From the NCBI RefSeq assembly GCF_026745355.1, contig NC_079204.1, positions 6,071,103 through 6,135,102 of the forward strand: 64,000 nt of DNA, in the 5' to 3' direction. Source of the stretch: Beta vulgaris subsp. vulgaris. Its lineage: Eukaryota > Streptophyta > Magnoliopsida > Caryophyllales > Amaranthaceae. The notes beneath the pieces were generated by a model that saw nothing but the letters and a program-made list of their open reading frames with translations, did not search any database and was not told the origin of the DNA. Shown here one piece after another: positions 45,626-59,000 of the stretch; within the stretch, counting starts at the first letter, position 1, and the number at the start of each line of letters is the position of its first letter. Made by a program: the position numbers and the translations under genes.

Positions 45626-46655
45626 TCATGAGAAAAACTTGAATTATAACATTAATACTTTCTATGTTATGTTTTAAATGAAAAATTGGGTGAAATGACA
45701 TTATTCATTGATCAATTTTGACTCCAAGCTTAGCTTGGCTCATTTGGTAAGAATTTCACATTATGACCTTAAAATTAGTGATCCGAATCCTATCAAATGA
45801 GGAGCACTTGGAAGAGAATTTTCCTTACAACTCTCCCTCCATCGGTCCATCCAAGTGCTATTAGCCTATTAGGATCAGACTTGAGAGTACTAAGTGCACA
45901 ACATGAATTGCGTGGGGACTTCTTTAACTAATGCGTGCCTATCTCGTTTGGATATGTATCACGTCATGCATAGCACCAAAAAATAATATCACACCATGCA
46001 GTCATGCACATTCAAGTGATTCAACATTGAATATTTCGCTTGCGTCTTCGGTACTGTTAGAGGAAACTTTGGATGTTAGATAACGGCAATAAACTCTATA
46101 ATCACTTCAAAATATCTTCACATTATATGTTAAAAGTATCACTTACCTCTCCATTCTCCAATCTCTATTGGGCACTTTTTGAAAAAAAATCATATATATT
46201 TTTACACTTGGAGTCTATCTTTATAATTTATATCGGATATTTCAGATAATATATTGGCTTAAGCCGAATTCAATCTATTTTGTTAATTAATTCATAAAAA
46301 TCCAAAAATTCTTAAAATAAGAGTATGTACATAGATATATATACTTACCTTTATTTAAGAACGAGGGTACAAAGTTATATTAGTATCATATTCCCACCCT
46401 CTTAATAATCAAAATTTTGGTCAAAAGTCAATACATACATCCGAATTTTAAAGTATTTGAATTTTTTTTATAATAGGATTATTATTATTCTCTCTAATTT
46501 ATAGAGTTTCACTTGTTAATATGGTTCAAAAATTGAAGTTTTCCAATAAAATAAAGATGATGTAGTTTTCTCATGTAGTCATGTACAACTTAAAGGATCA
46601 GATTGACTCAACTTGATTGATTTAGGGAAACTACAACAATACTACTATTGATGCT
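45626..46655. other. Intergenic DNA with one SINE-like fragment
   Basis: At 45729-45800 agcttggctcatttggtaag and gtgatccgaatcc resemble boxes A and B of a tRNA-derived SINE, but no tail or duplication is seen. Nothing else is supported. Confidence 0.4.
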
Positions 46656-46659
46656 ATCG

Positions 46660-46899
46660 TGTTTGGATCCTCTAGAGTTGTAAAATAACTCTACAAGGTA
46701 GAGTTTGAGTAATATTAATCGTTGAATAAAAAATTAATGGCTCATATATTCTCTTTCCAAAATCCCCCCTATTTTTTCTCATCAAAATCCACCCTCTAAT
46801 CTTTCCCTCCCATCAATATGAGCCCTTGATTTTAACATGTATGGCTTAGATACAACTCTACCTTGTAGAGTTTCACTAAAACTCTAGAGGATCCAGACC
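46660..46899. mobile_element. TIR element (MITE of unclear family)
   Basis: gtttggatcctctagagtt at the left and its inverse at the right, plus a second inner inverted pair (aactctacaaggtagagtt). ctatcg flanks both sides (46654-46659, 46900-46905) and may be part of a target duplication. Confidence 0.65.
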
Positions 46900-46905
46900 C
46901 TATCG

Positions 46906-48764
46906 CTATCTGATAGAGTAAAAATCTATTCCTGGAGCCTTAACCATTAACTTAAACTAATAGTTGAGGCCCCATGAATAGATTTATACTCTATTACTAT
47001 CTAAGAAAACATGACTTATACTTCTAGAAAGACTTGGATGTATAAAAAAACATAAGTCGACTAAAAGTGGAAATGTGGAATTCTTGAACTTTCGTGTCAC
47101 CAATTAGAGTTTGAAACGTGTTTCCATGAAATTTGGTAGTCGGCCAATAATATATTTTTAAATGAAGATCAATTATATGTTTTATCTTTTTAAATAGGGC
47201 AACGTCAACCCACTTTCTTCCTCATCTAGTGATGTCTATTCTCCACCTTCATAATAATCCATGTTGTGTTACGTGTTAAGTAATTTCTTTAGAAATTCCA
47301 ACTTTACAATAAAGTTTTCAAAAAGGAAGAGACCATGTCATCAAAAAGATCATGCATTATTAACCGTTTGGATTGAGATATGGAAGTTAGGTATTAGGAT
47401 TGGATAACAAATTCATGGGATGATGCATATTAGTTATAATGATTTGGCTAATGAAAATTTATTTTTATTGATGGAAGTGGAGAATATGGTAGTAAATTAG
47501 TAATGGAAAAAAGAATTATCTCTCGTTTTAGCTTGTGAGAGATAGTGGTGGTGTAAGGTGTGATTATCGTGTCCTGTCAAAAAAAAAAAAAGGTAATTAT
47601 CGTGACAGTGGTGGTGACAATGATAAATGTTAGCGTATCGATTTTACTTTTTTTCTTAAATGATATATAGACATATTGCTCAAATTAATGCAATTTTAGG
47701 CTTTTTGACTTTAAAAGTTTATTAGGTATTTGGAGATTTTGGTTTTCAATTATATTCTACTTTGTTAAGACTGCTTAAATTAATGCATGCACCATAAAAT
47801 ACTTATATTACATGTAATTATGTGAGTGTCCTAAATTGATCGAAAAGAAAAAAAGTTGTTGACTTTACAAAGCTTAGGAATTGCTTGTTTTAGAGTCATA
47901 TAGTTTTAAGATACAACGTACTATGGATGATTTAAGGATAGAATAAAAGTAGTTTGAAATGGTTAAGGTGTAATCTCACGATCGCTATCAACTTAAAATA
48001 GAAGACTACACTTGGATAGGCCATTCGAGTATTCGACCCAGTTAATTCTCCAACTTTGGCATGATTGTCTCTAACTTTATATTACAGACTATATACTCAT
48101 GTATCTTAGCTTTTTTATGGCCACATTATAGATTATATTATCAATAGAGCAATCAATGCCTTTTAGTTATCCAATTAATTATCATGTTAACTGCCGACGT
48201 GAATTCATAATTCATTCTAATTGGTAGGGCATGGACTTAACGAATTTGATTGTGTCATTGTGTGATTCACGTTGGTAATGGAGCACCTGCAGGTGAAGAG
48301 ATATTTTTTACTTTTGTTTCTATCTTTATTGTTAGGTCTAATATGTAGGCAGGTAATACAAGATTTTCATAACAGGTGTAGTATCCATGAAAAAAGTTAC
48401 AATAGATATGTTTTTATGGTCGTGTTATAAAAATTAAGCAAAATTTAATCATACATTTGGGTCATGTCATGACTTATGGTATACCTAAAGCTATCTTTTT
48501 GTTCATTGCTCTTTGAAACCTCCAAATGAGCATAATCACATAATAGGTAGAGCTGCAAATGAGCATATAACTTATTGAAGAACCGGTAAATGAATTGTAG
48601 ATAGAAAATACAAATTACCTTTTAAAAAATGGGCTGGGATAGGTAGGTTCAACTACTACTACTACTTTTAAAAAAATAAAAATAATAAAAGGGTACTTTT
48701 AAAATATATATATATACAAAAATAATTCGTATACTTGAAGTTCAAGAAAATCTACACCATAAAT
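46906..48764. other. AT-rich intergenic DNA
   Basis: A small inverted pair (gatagagtaaaaatctattc near 46911 with its inverse near 46980) directly follows the TIR element. The rest holds no ORF or element I can support. Confidence 0.45.
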
Positions 48765-48772
48765 TAAAACTA

Positions 48773-49144
48773 GACCTGGTTATTGGACAAGGTAGCCCAA
48801 TGGTTAAAGGGTTAGGGTCAATTTTACAGGGCTTTTATTGGACAGGGTTATTATTGGATAGACCCATTATAGGGTCAACAAAGAAACCCAATAATTTTAA
48901 AAAATAAAATAAGTTTTGTGAAAACAATTACATATTCGGATCCGCATTCATTTATACTTACTTTTGGCTCTTTTTGTTCCTTGTTTTTCTTGCTCGTTTA
49001 CCGACCCGCCCATTATCGGCCCGCTATAAGCCCTCTATCTATTTGGCCCGGCCCGCTATGACCATTTATGAGGTGACCCTCTTATGACCCGACCCGCTTC
49101 CGACCCGCACTGACCCTGACCCGACCCGTCCAATAACCAGGTCG
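48773..49144. mobile_element. hAT-like MITE
   Basis: Perfect 16-bp TIRs GACCTGGTTATTGGAC and an 8-bp flanking repeat taaaacta (48765-48772 and 49145-49152). The right half is rich in cgacccg words. Confidence 0.75.
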
Positions 49145-49152
49145 TAAAACTA

Positions 49153-50583
49153 ACAAATACTCCTTCATATCACTCATGGAATCTAAAATATCTTCAAACC
49201 ATTCTTCACAACAGTAGTTTATATAACCTTTCGCATAGGGTCTATCAATGTAGTATTTGGAGAATTGGAGTAGAACTTAATCTAATTCAATTGATTGTAG
49301 ACGAATGACAAATTACTAACCATTCTTCGAGTAATTTGTCACGTTTCACATGAATCATGATACATGATTTACACAAAGTAGGACATGATTATACGCTACG
49401 ATAAGATAATACTTCAGTTGGGCTCTGAAGATGATCCATTTGGGCTTTCTTGGGTCGAACATTTGAAATCAAGATATTAGATGTAGCTCGGCCCACGATG
49501 AATAAAACAATATATGGATACACCAGGTGTACAATAAAACAAGACATGGCCTGTGGATGTTGTAAATCAATATTGAGATAGGTTTAAAATGTAGATAGAC
49601 ATAGATTAGTACATTGTATTTTGTATTTCAAACTTATTTACTTTTTTGAAATGTTAAGTGCGATCTACGAGAACTAATATACTACTATTCTGTTTGTTCT
49701 CAAATGATGTTTTATGCTTTTTTTTCACGCTTACCAATACATATTTTATATCACTAATATATTTAATTACGTATTGATAATGTATTAATTGAGAATTTGA
49801 GACAGATTCAACAAAACTCAATATGACTATGTTTTTTCTTATATATTAAAATACATTTAGAACATTTTTTTGACTTATAAATAGTGCGAAATTGCAAATA
49901 AGAACATCTTTTTAGAATGGAGGGACTACTATCTAAATCTTTTGATATTATAGGTTGAAACACCATATAAGCATAAAAGCAAATTAAGCAATAAATAGTG
50001 CAAGTAAAATAATTTATAGCAAAGTTCACAACTATATGATCGAATATGATACATACACCAATTCATAGACTTAGGCCTTGTTTTGTTCATACATATCTGA
50101 ACACTTTCTCTTTGTGTATTCCGCCTTTTGCTTGTTTCTAGTCCAAAGATGAAATTCGTAATGATAATTGGGTGCATTTGCCAATTTCACAATAATCACT
50201 TATTTTACGGTTGGATTAACTACATTTATATGTTTCAAATCTATTTACTTACATTTGAGCGATATTTTAATCTTTTTTTTAAAAGAATTTTGGATTTTAG
50301 GATTGAAAGAGATTAAGAATTTTCACTTTTTATTTCCACCAAGAACTTTTTTGAATTCTTTGACCTCAAATTGATCGAGTATCTACTTTCACACAATTGC
50401 CGGCTAAGTGAGTCTCTTCTTCCGTGATGAACTGTTGACACTAGTCCGATATTTTGTCTATATGGATCGAGGAGGAGAGGTGCTCGTCTGAAAATGATTG
50501 TACAATGAGAGAAGCTCGTGATTCTTTTTTTCTAAATTAACATGAACTTATTTGAATTAACACAAACTTATTAAACCTTATTA
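49153..50583. other. AT-rich intergenic DNA
   Basis: A possible eroded Stowaway lies at about 49683-49927 (attctgtttgttctcaaatg / agaacatctttttagaatgg). No gene seen; short ORFs at 49.8-50.4 kb lack recognisable domains. Confidence 0.4.
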
Positions 50584-51212
50584 GGGCATGTTCTCCCCAA
50601 CTTATTTTCAGTTCAGTTCAGTTCAGCTCCCATCAGTTCAGTCCAGTTCAGTTCAATTCAGCTTCATTCTTTTATAACCATTTTGTTAAATATTATTATT
50701 ATGTTGGTAATTTATTTTATTAATTACTCTTATTATTATTATCATTATTATTATTTAAATATATATCATTACTATTAAGTATTATTATTATTATTATTGT
50801 TGTTGTTGTTTCTATATATTATTTTGCTTATTATAGCTTTACTCATTATTATTACTATTATTATTAGGAGGAACATGGTTTAGGTCAAAACACAAATAAA
50901 CCCACTTTTTTTAGCCCATAAACAAATCAAATCGCGTCAAGACGGTTTATGATGTAATTTTCGCGGTTCAACCCAATCGTTATTTTTATTACTAAATATT
51001 TTTATATTATTAAATCTAATTATTAAAATAGTAATATTAATTTACTTCTTAGATATATTGTTATTATATATCATCATCAAGTATTAATATATTAATACAA
51101 ATAATATAAAATAATAATTATTAATTATCATTAATTATTATTATTATTATTATTAATTTATGATTATTAATATTATTTATTTATAACTATCATTTAAAAA
51201 TATCCAAAATAC

Positions 51213-51281
<69 letters not shown>

Positions 51282-51707
51282 TTATTATTACTTATCATTA
51301 TAATTATTATTTAATATTCCTATTATTATTGTTTAAAATATTATTTATATATTTATTACATTCAATTTAATTCAATTTAATTTAATTCAATTCAATTCAA
51401 TTCAATTCAATTCGATTCAATTCAGTTCAGTTTAGTTCAGTTCAGCTCCAATAAATTCAATTTAATTTAATATTCCTAGGGGCCTGTTCTCTTCGGCATA
51501 AAACAGCTGAACTGAACTGATCTGAACTGAACTGAATTGAACTGAACTGAACTGAAATGAATAGTGATATGTGAGAGTAAAAGTATTGTCAAGAGCTGAA
51601 CTGAACTGGTCTGAACTGAACTGAATTGAACTGAATTGAACTGAACTGAACTGAACTGAATTGAACTGAATTGAACTGGACTGAAAATAAGTTGGGGAGA
51701 ACAGGCC
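50584..51707. mobile_element. TIR element packed with ttcag repeats and microsatellites
   Basis: Ends GGGCATGTTCTCCCCAACTT and its inverse aagttggggagaacaggcc, with TTA on both sides (50581-50583 and 51708-51710). The arms continue as (ttcag)n and (ctgaa)n tracts, so the whole can fold back. The middle holds (ATT)n at 51213-51279 and ttcaa repeats at 51362-51425. A second related end (ggggcctgttctc) lies inside at 51479. Confidence 0.8.
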
Positions 51708-51710
51708 TTA

Positions 51711-53561
51711 AAAAATCTTATTAGTTCCTTATCTGAACTTATTTTGTTAGAGTGTCTTATCTTATTTTTCCTTATGTTGAATTGAACCTATCAGAACCTA
51801 AAAAATCTTATTAGTTCTTATTAAACCTAATTTAAGTTTATCTAAACTTTTTTTTTTTTTTCTGATAAGGATTCAAAATCAGGTGAACAGAACAAACCCA
51901 TAAAACTAAATAAAACTAACTTTTATTCATACATTATTGGCCTACAAAGACTAACAATCTTTTCAAATATGTAAACGTAAGTAACTTAATGATTGATAGT
52001 ATCATCTCACAACAAATCAATTTCTTTCTTTCTATTATTAAAACAAAAATAGGAGTCGGAATGTCCAATCATCCATTATACTTCCTCCGTTTCGTTTTAA
52101 ATACAACAAATTAATATTTCATATTTCACAAAAAATACCTTTTTAATGCATTTAAAATGAAACCGAGAGAGTCTCCCAAAGTCCCCAACATAGACTAGAA
52201 ACAAAACTCGACGCTGCCTCCGTATAAAGTTAGACTCGTTCCTATTTTAATTTTTAAAATTCATTACATTTATACGAAGTATTAGACCATTGATTTGTCA
52301 AAAGACACACTGATTTGTGATATGTAAATGAGCAGCATTAGATTTGGTATGCAAAAATATCTCTGTTGTCAATCTATTATAATATAACAAAACAAGCTGG
52401 TCAACATATGTTACAATTTCACCAAAAAAATAAAATATGTAATATTTTACAAAATACTATAAAAAGACGAATTACTACTTCATCATCAAATTGCTATGGA
52501 ATGGTGTATCAATTTATCATAGAAGACTGCTAATTGGCTAGATAAGTTTCAGTTAAGCAAAAAAAAACATCAAAACCAGATTAAGATTAAATTAAGTTTT
52601 GCAAATGTAAATTTAAACCTACATAACGTCATAACCTAAACTTGATATTGCTCTTGAAGTAAGCGACCTTTAATGAACCCTCCATTATATCTAAAAAATA
52701 TTCCCACTTATCAGAATTTCCGTTCCCCTTGAAAGATAGTACCTACTTTTTTTTTACTAATGATTTTAAAATATAAGGCGCGCACGATGTTCGAGGTCGA
52801 ACTTTGACCGTTAATTACTCTCAATTTATGTGGATAAAAAATTTAAAAAATTAATGTTATCATAGTATTTTTCAGGACGTATCCAACGGTATAATTTTTA
52901 TAATTTTTATTTATCATATTATGAAAGATATTTGTGGTCAAAGCAAATTTTCGTAAAGCATGAATGCCTTATATTTTAAAACGGATGGAGTAGTATTTTG
53001 GCCCGGATGAATTTCGGAGTCAGTTACAATTATCAAATATATTATTATTTTTATATTTTCATGATTAATTTTATTAGTCATTCAAAATTTCTATCTAGTG
53101 CAAATTGGATAATGAACGTTATTATGACTTGGTAAATTATTTTTTAAAAAATACTTTTAATTAAGTAGGAGATAAAGATAACAATTTCAATATAATTATT
53201 AGACTTTATTATATTTTATTTTGAAATATTAAATATTAAAATTATAATAAATTGATAGTTAAACTCTCACATTTTATTTCAAAAATAATGAGTTCAATTT
53301 CTGGTAACTACACATTGTTACTATTCGCCATTATTTTTTTTTTTTTTTTGTATAGATGATTACTTTTTTTTGTGGCTAAAGTATGCGGGAAGAACTTTAA
53401 GAAATAACATGAGTATTTAAGATGAAATGATTTCACCTAAATTTTATTCACAAAATTAGTTATAATTAATGTAAGAGCTTTCAACCACCAAGCTAAAGTG
53501 ACAAAAGAGCCATCAAAATTTGTGATTTTTTTTTTTAAAAACTCACTCTACTTTGACAACC
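51711..53561. other. Intergenic DNA with degenerate repeats
   Basis: 51711-51900 is rich in cttattagttc and ends gaacagaaca, which may be the right half of another fold-back element interrupted by 50584-51707. Possible small MITEs at about 52082-52173 and 52760-52995. No gene. Confidence 0.4.
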
Positions 53562-54010
53562 AAAACACATCCTGTCAGAAACTTTTCTCTTGTTTCTTGG
53601 TTCTGTAGTTAGCTGAATTTCTCCGCTTTTTTGGTTCAATATATTTGCCCATGTACAGCATAAATGTGCTTTTTCTTTCTCTCAAAAATTGAGAGCTTAT
53701 CTCACTAGAACGTGAGGCCACTTGGTTCGAGTATGTTCTTATCCTTCTTCACAGGTTTCTTCACCGACTTACAAAACATCAATCTCCAGCTAACAAACTC
53801 ACTGGTCAAGGACACCTGGCCACCGCATGTACACCGTTTGTCGTCCCTTCTTCATCCGGTAAATTTCCGTCCACTCTAATCCTCTTTCTGCTTTTTTAAA
53901 GTTTTCACTGCAACCAAAAAATTACTCGGTTCCTTAAATCGCTTATTTCCAACTTCAACTACTGTAATAAATTCCCCTGTAATTTTCTCCAAAACCTATA
54001 TATACGCAAT

Positions 54011-56053
54011 ATGAGTTTTTCTGGGCACCAAACTAGTAATAGTGAAGGCATGCCAGTTCGTTCGGTTCACAAAAGAATGGGTGTTCTTCTTAGTAGGCCA
54101 CCTTCTAACCTCCCACCTTTACCTAATATCGAGTGGAGTCACTCGGTGGTGGGCCAGTTTTTCGACCTCGTTCCTCCGAACACTAGTTTAGTGGCTAATA
54201 TTGTTAATAACCACTGGCATACTCGTGGGTCTATTCGTGTTCTGCGAACGGGGGTCTATTTCATTTTTGAGTGTCAAGATCCGCGTGACAGTGCGGAGCT
54301 CCTCCGCAAGCATACTACGGTGATTGATGGTAAACTTATTACTTTTCGAGCTAGTTCCCCCAATCAAGTTCCTTCGACTATTAACTTTAATTTGGCCACC
54401 CTTTGGGTGCGTATCCACAATCTGCCATGGCGGTTTTTGGAACCTGCATGGACTTCTCATATTCTGTCCCACGTCGGGGTGGTGGAATATGTGGACGATA
54501 CCGGGCCGGGGCTTACACCGGAGGTTTTTTTGCGCGCGAAGTTACTGGTGGATTTATCAAGGCCACTTATACCTGGTTGTTTTCTACCTTTAGGGGATGG
54601 CCAAGTTGTTTGGATTTATTTTAGATATGAAGGGGTGTTTAAATTTTGTAAACAATGCGGTTGTGTGGGACATCATACTGGCCGATGTCCGATGTCTGCA
54701 TATGATGCACACCATTTCCTTCATCGTCGATTCACGGAGTTTGAGCATGATGGAATGACCATCATGTTTGGTCCCATGGATATTCCACTTTACACAAACA
54801 TTATTCGTGGGTTGCCAGATCGTTTTATTTACAGGAATGTTAGGGTAGATTTAACCTGCCATATGCCTGACCATGATCCCTATATTTTTGCTGAAAGACA
54901 TGTTGATGTTCATGTTGTGGGCTCATCGGATGAGGATTATGTGGAGGTGGCAAGTTCTCAACCTTCGATGGAACCACCAAATTTACCTTCTCAGGCTAAT
55001 AATCCATCATCTCATGAGTCGGACCACCATACTAACCCTCCCACCACGTATTCTCGGGGTTCGGCCGACAGCGTTACTCAGGTCCTTTCACCTGCCAACA
55101 GCAGCCGTGAGGTGTTACCACCTCCTGGGCGTCGCCTAGGTGGGGATGATCTTACATATGGAAGAATAGGGGGCTCTTCTCCCCTACGAAGTGGCCATGG
55201 CCCGATGAATGCAGCTACTACTTCCAATATTTCTTCTGCCGTTGTTCCAACAGACGAAGGGCGAGTCAGTGGGGCTCGGTTTCCTTTTCGTCGCCATCTG
55301 GGAATTACTACGCGTCCGCCAACAACCCTTCGTGTCGGCCTTGATCAGGAGGATGTTTATGCGCCTACAAATGATGTGGCGTGGACCGATGGTAATCATT
55401 CTCCTCTTCGGGTTCCTTCTAGCGATGTTGGGACTCTTGAAGCATTAATTCAACAAGGATGGTCTACTAATCATCCTCCCGACCCTGACGAAGCTGGACC
55501 TCGTGCGTGGCTACGCCTTCTTCCACCACCGCAGTCGGTTCAAGGGAATACATCTTCTAGCTCAGATGGGCCTCGGGTGGGTTCGTCACATCTTCGAGGC
55601 ATACATGACGGGCCCACGTGTTTTTTCGCGGGACACAAGCGTTGCATGGAACCTTTGCAGCGTACTTCATCAGTTGAGGGTGTCGATGGTTTGGCCTTCG
55701 AGGGTCGCTCTAAGTATTGCAATGGGAAACGTCAACGTTTGGAACATTGGGAAGCTAAAGGAGGCTTTAATGTAGGAGTCCGTCATGGCAGGTCTCGAGG
55801 AAAGGCTATCACTGATATATCAATGGCACGACATTTGGGCGTGGAACCTGGATTGGAGATTACATCTAAGAAAAGGCAAGCTGCAACATCAGCGCCTATG
55901 CCTGCTGGCAAATGGATTTTCAAGAGGCAGCGCAGTACTGGTGGGCAATTGCAGACAGACAACATGGATCTCCAATTCTCGTTGGTGGTGAAAGTGGCAG
56001 ATCACTCTACTAGGGTGGTGACTGTCCCAGATCAGTCACCAATTTCACCATGA
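54011..56053 (+). CDS. LINE ORF1: nucleic-acid-binding protein (DUF4283, CCHC zinc knuckle)
   Basis: 680 aa. A DUF4283-type domain spans about residues 35-200 (VVGQFFDLVPPNTSLVANIV, TLWVRIHNLPWRFLEPAW), followed by a canonical knuckle CKQCGCVGHHTGRC (C-x2-C-x4-H-x4-C). A long Pro/Ser-rich linker and a basic C-terminus (KKRQAATSAP, KWIFKRQRS) follow. The family binds LINE RNA. The stop overlaps the ORF2 start as ATGA (56050-56053), suggesting termination-reinitiation. No disruption seen. Confidence 0.88.
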   Translation: MSFSGHQTSNSEGMPVRSVHKRMGVLLSRPPSNLPPLPNIEWSHSVVGQFFDLVPPNTSLVANIVNNHWHTRGSIRVLRTGVYFIFECQDPRDSAELLRKHTTVIDGKLITFRASSPNQVPSTINFNLATLWVRIHNLPWRFLEPAWTSHILSHVGVVEYVDDTGPGLTPEVFLRAKLLVDLSRPLIPGCFLPLGDGQVVWIYFRYEGVFKFCKQCGCVGHHTGRCPMSAYDAHHFLHRRFTEFEHDGMTIMFGPMDIPLYTNIIRGLPDRFIYRNVRVDLTCHMPDHDPYIFAERHVDVHVVGSSDEDYVEVASSQPSMEPPNLPSQANNPSSHESDHHTNPPTTYSRGSADSVTQVLSPANSSREVLPPPGRRLGGDDLTYGRIGGSSPLRSGHGPMNAATTSNISSAVVPTDEGRVSGARFPFRRHLGITTRPPTTLRVGLDQEDVYAPTNDVAWTDGNHSPLRVPSSDVGTLEALIQQGWSTNHPPDPDEAGPRAWLRLLPPPQSVQGNTSSSSDGPRVGSSHLRGIHDGPTCFFAGHKRCMEPLQRTSSVEGVDGLAFEGRSKYCNGKRQRLEHWEAKGGFNVGVRHGRSRGKAITDISMARHLGVEPGLEITSKKRQAATSAPMPAGKWIFKRQRSTGGQLQTDNMDLQFSLVVKVADHSTRVVTVPDQSPISP

Positions 56054-59000
56054 ACATTCTGTCGTTAAATTGTCGGGGGTTGAACTCCAGTGACGCCCCG
56101 ATAATTCCGTATATACACTGGTTGTTAGCTACAGTTAAGCCCATGTTTTTGTTTTTGCAAGAAACAAAATGTTCTCTCTCGCATGTACAGTCCTTGTTAC
56201 GTAGTACTAAACCACGTACTGTAGTTGGTGTAGATGCCCTAGGTTCTAGTGGTGGGTTGGTTGTTGTATCGTGGGCTCCTTTTGATGTTAACGTACTTAG
56301 TTCCATGTGTAATTATGTCTTCTGTAAAATCTCAGCTAATAATGGAAGGATCTGGTACGTTTTGTTTTTGTACGGAGAATCGTGCCAAGAATCTCGTCCT
56401 TTATTATGGGATCAACTGTTACACTTGTTGGCGCCATATCCTGACTTCGTCATTATTGGGGATATAAATCAACTTGATCATTATGGGGACAAGTTGGGTG
56501 GGGCTCCTATTATTAGGGGATGGGAAGAGTTTACCCATTGGAAGCATAATCTACAACTACAGGATATTCCCTTTGTTGGGCCTCGGTTCACTTGGACAAA
56601 CAACAGGGATGGTGTGGATTTAATCATGGAACGTCTCGATCGAGTGTATGCTTCTCCAACTTGGAATGATAGATATCCACTTGGTTATATTAAAAACTTT
56701 CCTATTCTGCATTCTGATCATGCAGCTATCTTTTACCAAACAGAGCCACCACCCCAAGTCCGTTGTCGGCCATATCAGTTTGAAAATTGGTGCCTCTTAC
56801 ACCCTGATTTACCTACCATTATTTCATCTGTATGGTGCATTCCCATAGCTGGGTCCACAATGTACCAATTTACGAAACATCTTTCCATCTTTCGCACAAA
56901 GATCAGGCGATGGTGCCTGGATCATAAAGTTGTTTGGGGGATTGACTGGCAAGAGCTTTCTACAAAGTTAGCGGCCAATGCGACTCATATTTCCTCTCTT
57001 CGTCAAGGTAACGCCTTCATGCTCCAACGTCAGCAGGAGTTAGATAAGTCGGCTTTAGCACACTCTTACTGGTCGCAACGATCTAAAGACAAATATGTTC
57101 AAATGGGGGAACTACCAACCAAGTTCTTCTATAATAGGATGCGACAAAAACAACGTTCAGCATATATCTACCTACTGCGGACAACAGATGACCAATGGAC
57201 TGAGGATGGTCCTACCATAGTGAATACTATTTTACATCACTTCAAGGTTGCATATGGTCCGTCACAGGTGTCTAATGCCTCTGACCAGATCCAAGATGAG
57301 GCCATAGATTTAGTACTTCGTGACTTAAATTTACCACATCTTTCTCTTTCACAACAACAACAGCTCATTCGCCCTTTCTCTCAGAATGAAGTGCATGAGG
57401 GCATGTTTGGTATTGGTCAGGGCAAATCTCCTGGGTTGGATGGCTCTACGGCTGAGTTTTTCAAACATCATTGGGTTTCCCTCGGAAATGAGGTGTTCCA
57501 AGCTGTTAATCACTTCTTCACAACAGGATTCTTACTTCATGAGTGGAACCAGACGCTGATTGTATTGTTGCCCAAAGGACAGAATCCTGAGGATGTGACA
57601 CAATTTCGGCCAATTAGTTTATGTAACACAATTTATAAATGTGTTTCGAAGTGTCTGGTCAATCGCTTACGACCGTTGCTCTCTGATCTTATCACTGAAT
57701 ATCAGAGTGCCTTCATACCAGGACGGCATATGGATGACAACATTTTGATTAGTCATGAGTTAACCCATGTTCTGAATAAACATCGACGCGGTAATGTTCA
57801 TCTAGCGGCTCTCAAAATTGACATGAATAAGGCATATGACCGGGTTAACTGGAGGTTTCTCTTAAAGGTTCTTCAAGCCTATGGTTCCCTGCACAGTGGA
57901 TACAGTTGATTAGTCAATGTATATCTACAGTACATATTGCATCCTAGTTAATGGACAGGTTACAGAGTCCTTTCCTTCCCATTGTGGTCTCCGCCAGGGA
58001 GACCCACTATCCCCCTATCTGTTCTTGTTCTGTATGGATATCTTCTCTCGCATAATAATATTGGCTACGGATATTCGACTATTCGACGGATTTCGAGCTC
58101 ACAGGTACGCCCCTTCTATATCCCATCTGTTTTTTGCTGACGATGCTCTTCTTTTCTTTAAAGCGTCGACTATTTCCTGTACGAAAATGTCCACCCTCCT
58201 TGCTCGATTCTGCCATATCTCTGGTCAAATGCTCAGTTTACGAAAGTCATTTGTTAAATTTAGCCCAAATGTTTCCGAGCACATGTGTCAGGAATACAAA
58301 CGTATCCTGCAATTGGATGCTAAAGAATCCCTGGGCACATATCTTGGCACTCCTGTGGATATTCAAGGGAAGAAAACTCAGCACTTCACCTTTTTACTAG
58401 ATAAAATTTCTCAGCGTATAACCGCGTGGAATCATTCACCAATTTCGCAAGCTGGGAAATTGATTCTCATTAATTCAGTCCTCATTGCTTCTATCGCCCA
58501 CATCCTTTCCGTCTTCTTGATTCCCACAACAATCACTAATAAGTTGGATGCGATGCTTGCACGATTCTTCTGGTGCATTGCTTGGAAAAGCAAGGAGCTC
58601 TTGCATTTACAAAAAGGTGCTGGGGGCCTAGGCTTACGTAGTGTTGCGGTGCACAATCGTTCCCTTCTGATTAAGAAAGTCTGGCGTATTCATAGGAATT
58701 GCAATGGTCTCATCAATAAAGTATTTGCTGATAAAACACTGGGCCCAGGGTCATCGATAGCTACATTGCGTTCTTTGCGGAGTCAATGTTCTTGGGGTGC
58801 ACGCGGTCTAATTCAAGCTGAGAAGGTGCTCTTAACAAATTACGTTTGGAAAATTGGATCCAATTCCAGATTACTTGCTGGAAAGGAGCGCTGGGTTAAT
58901 GGAAGGATTCCCATCTTTCGGGATACTGTTTCTCTTCGTACTGCTGCTACTGTCTCCATTGCTTCCCTCTTGTTGCCTCACCAACAAGGCTGGAATGTTT

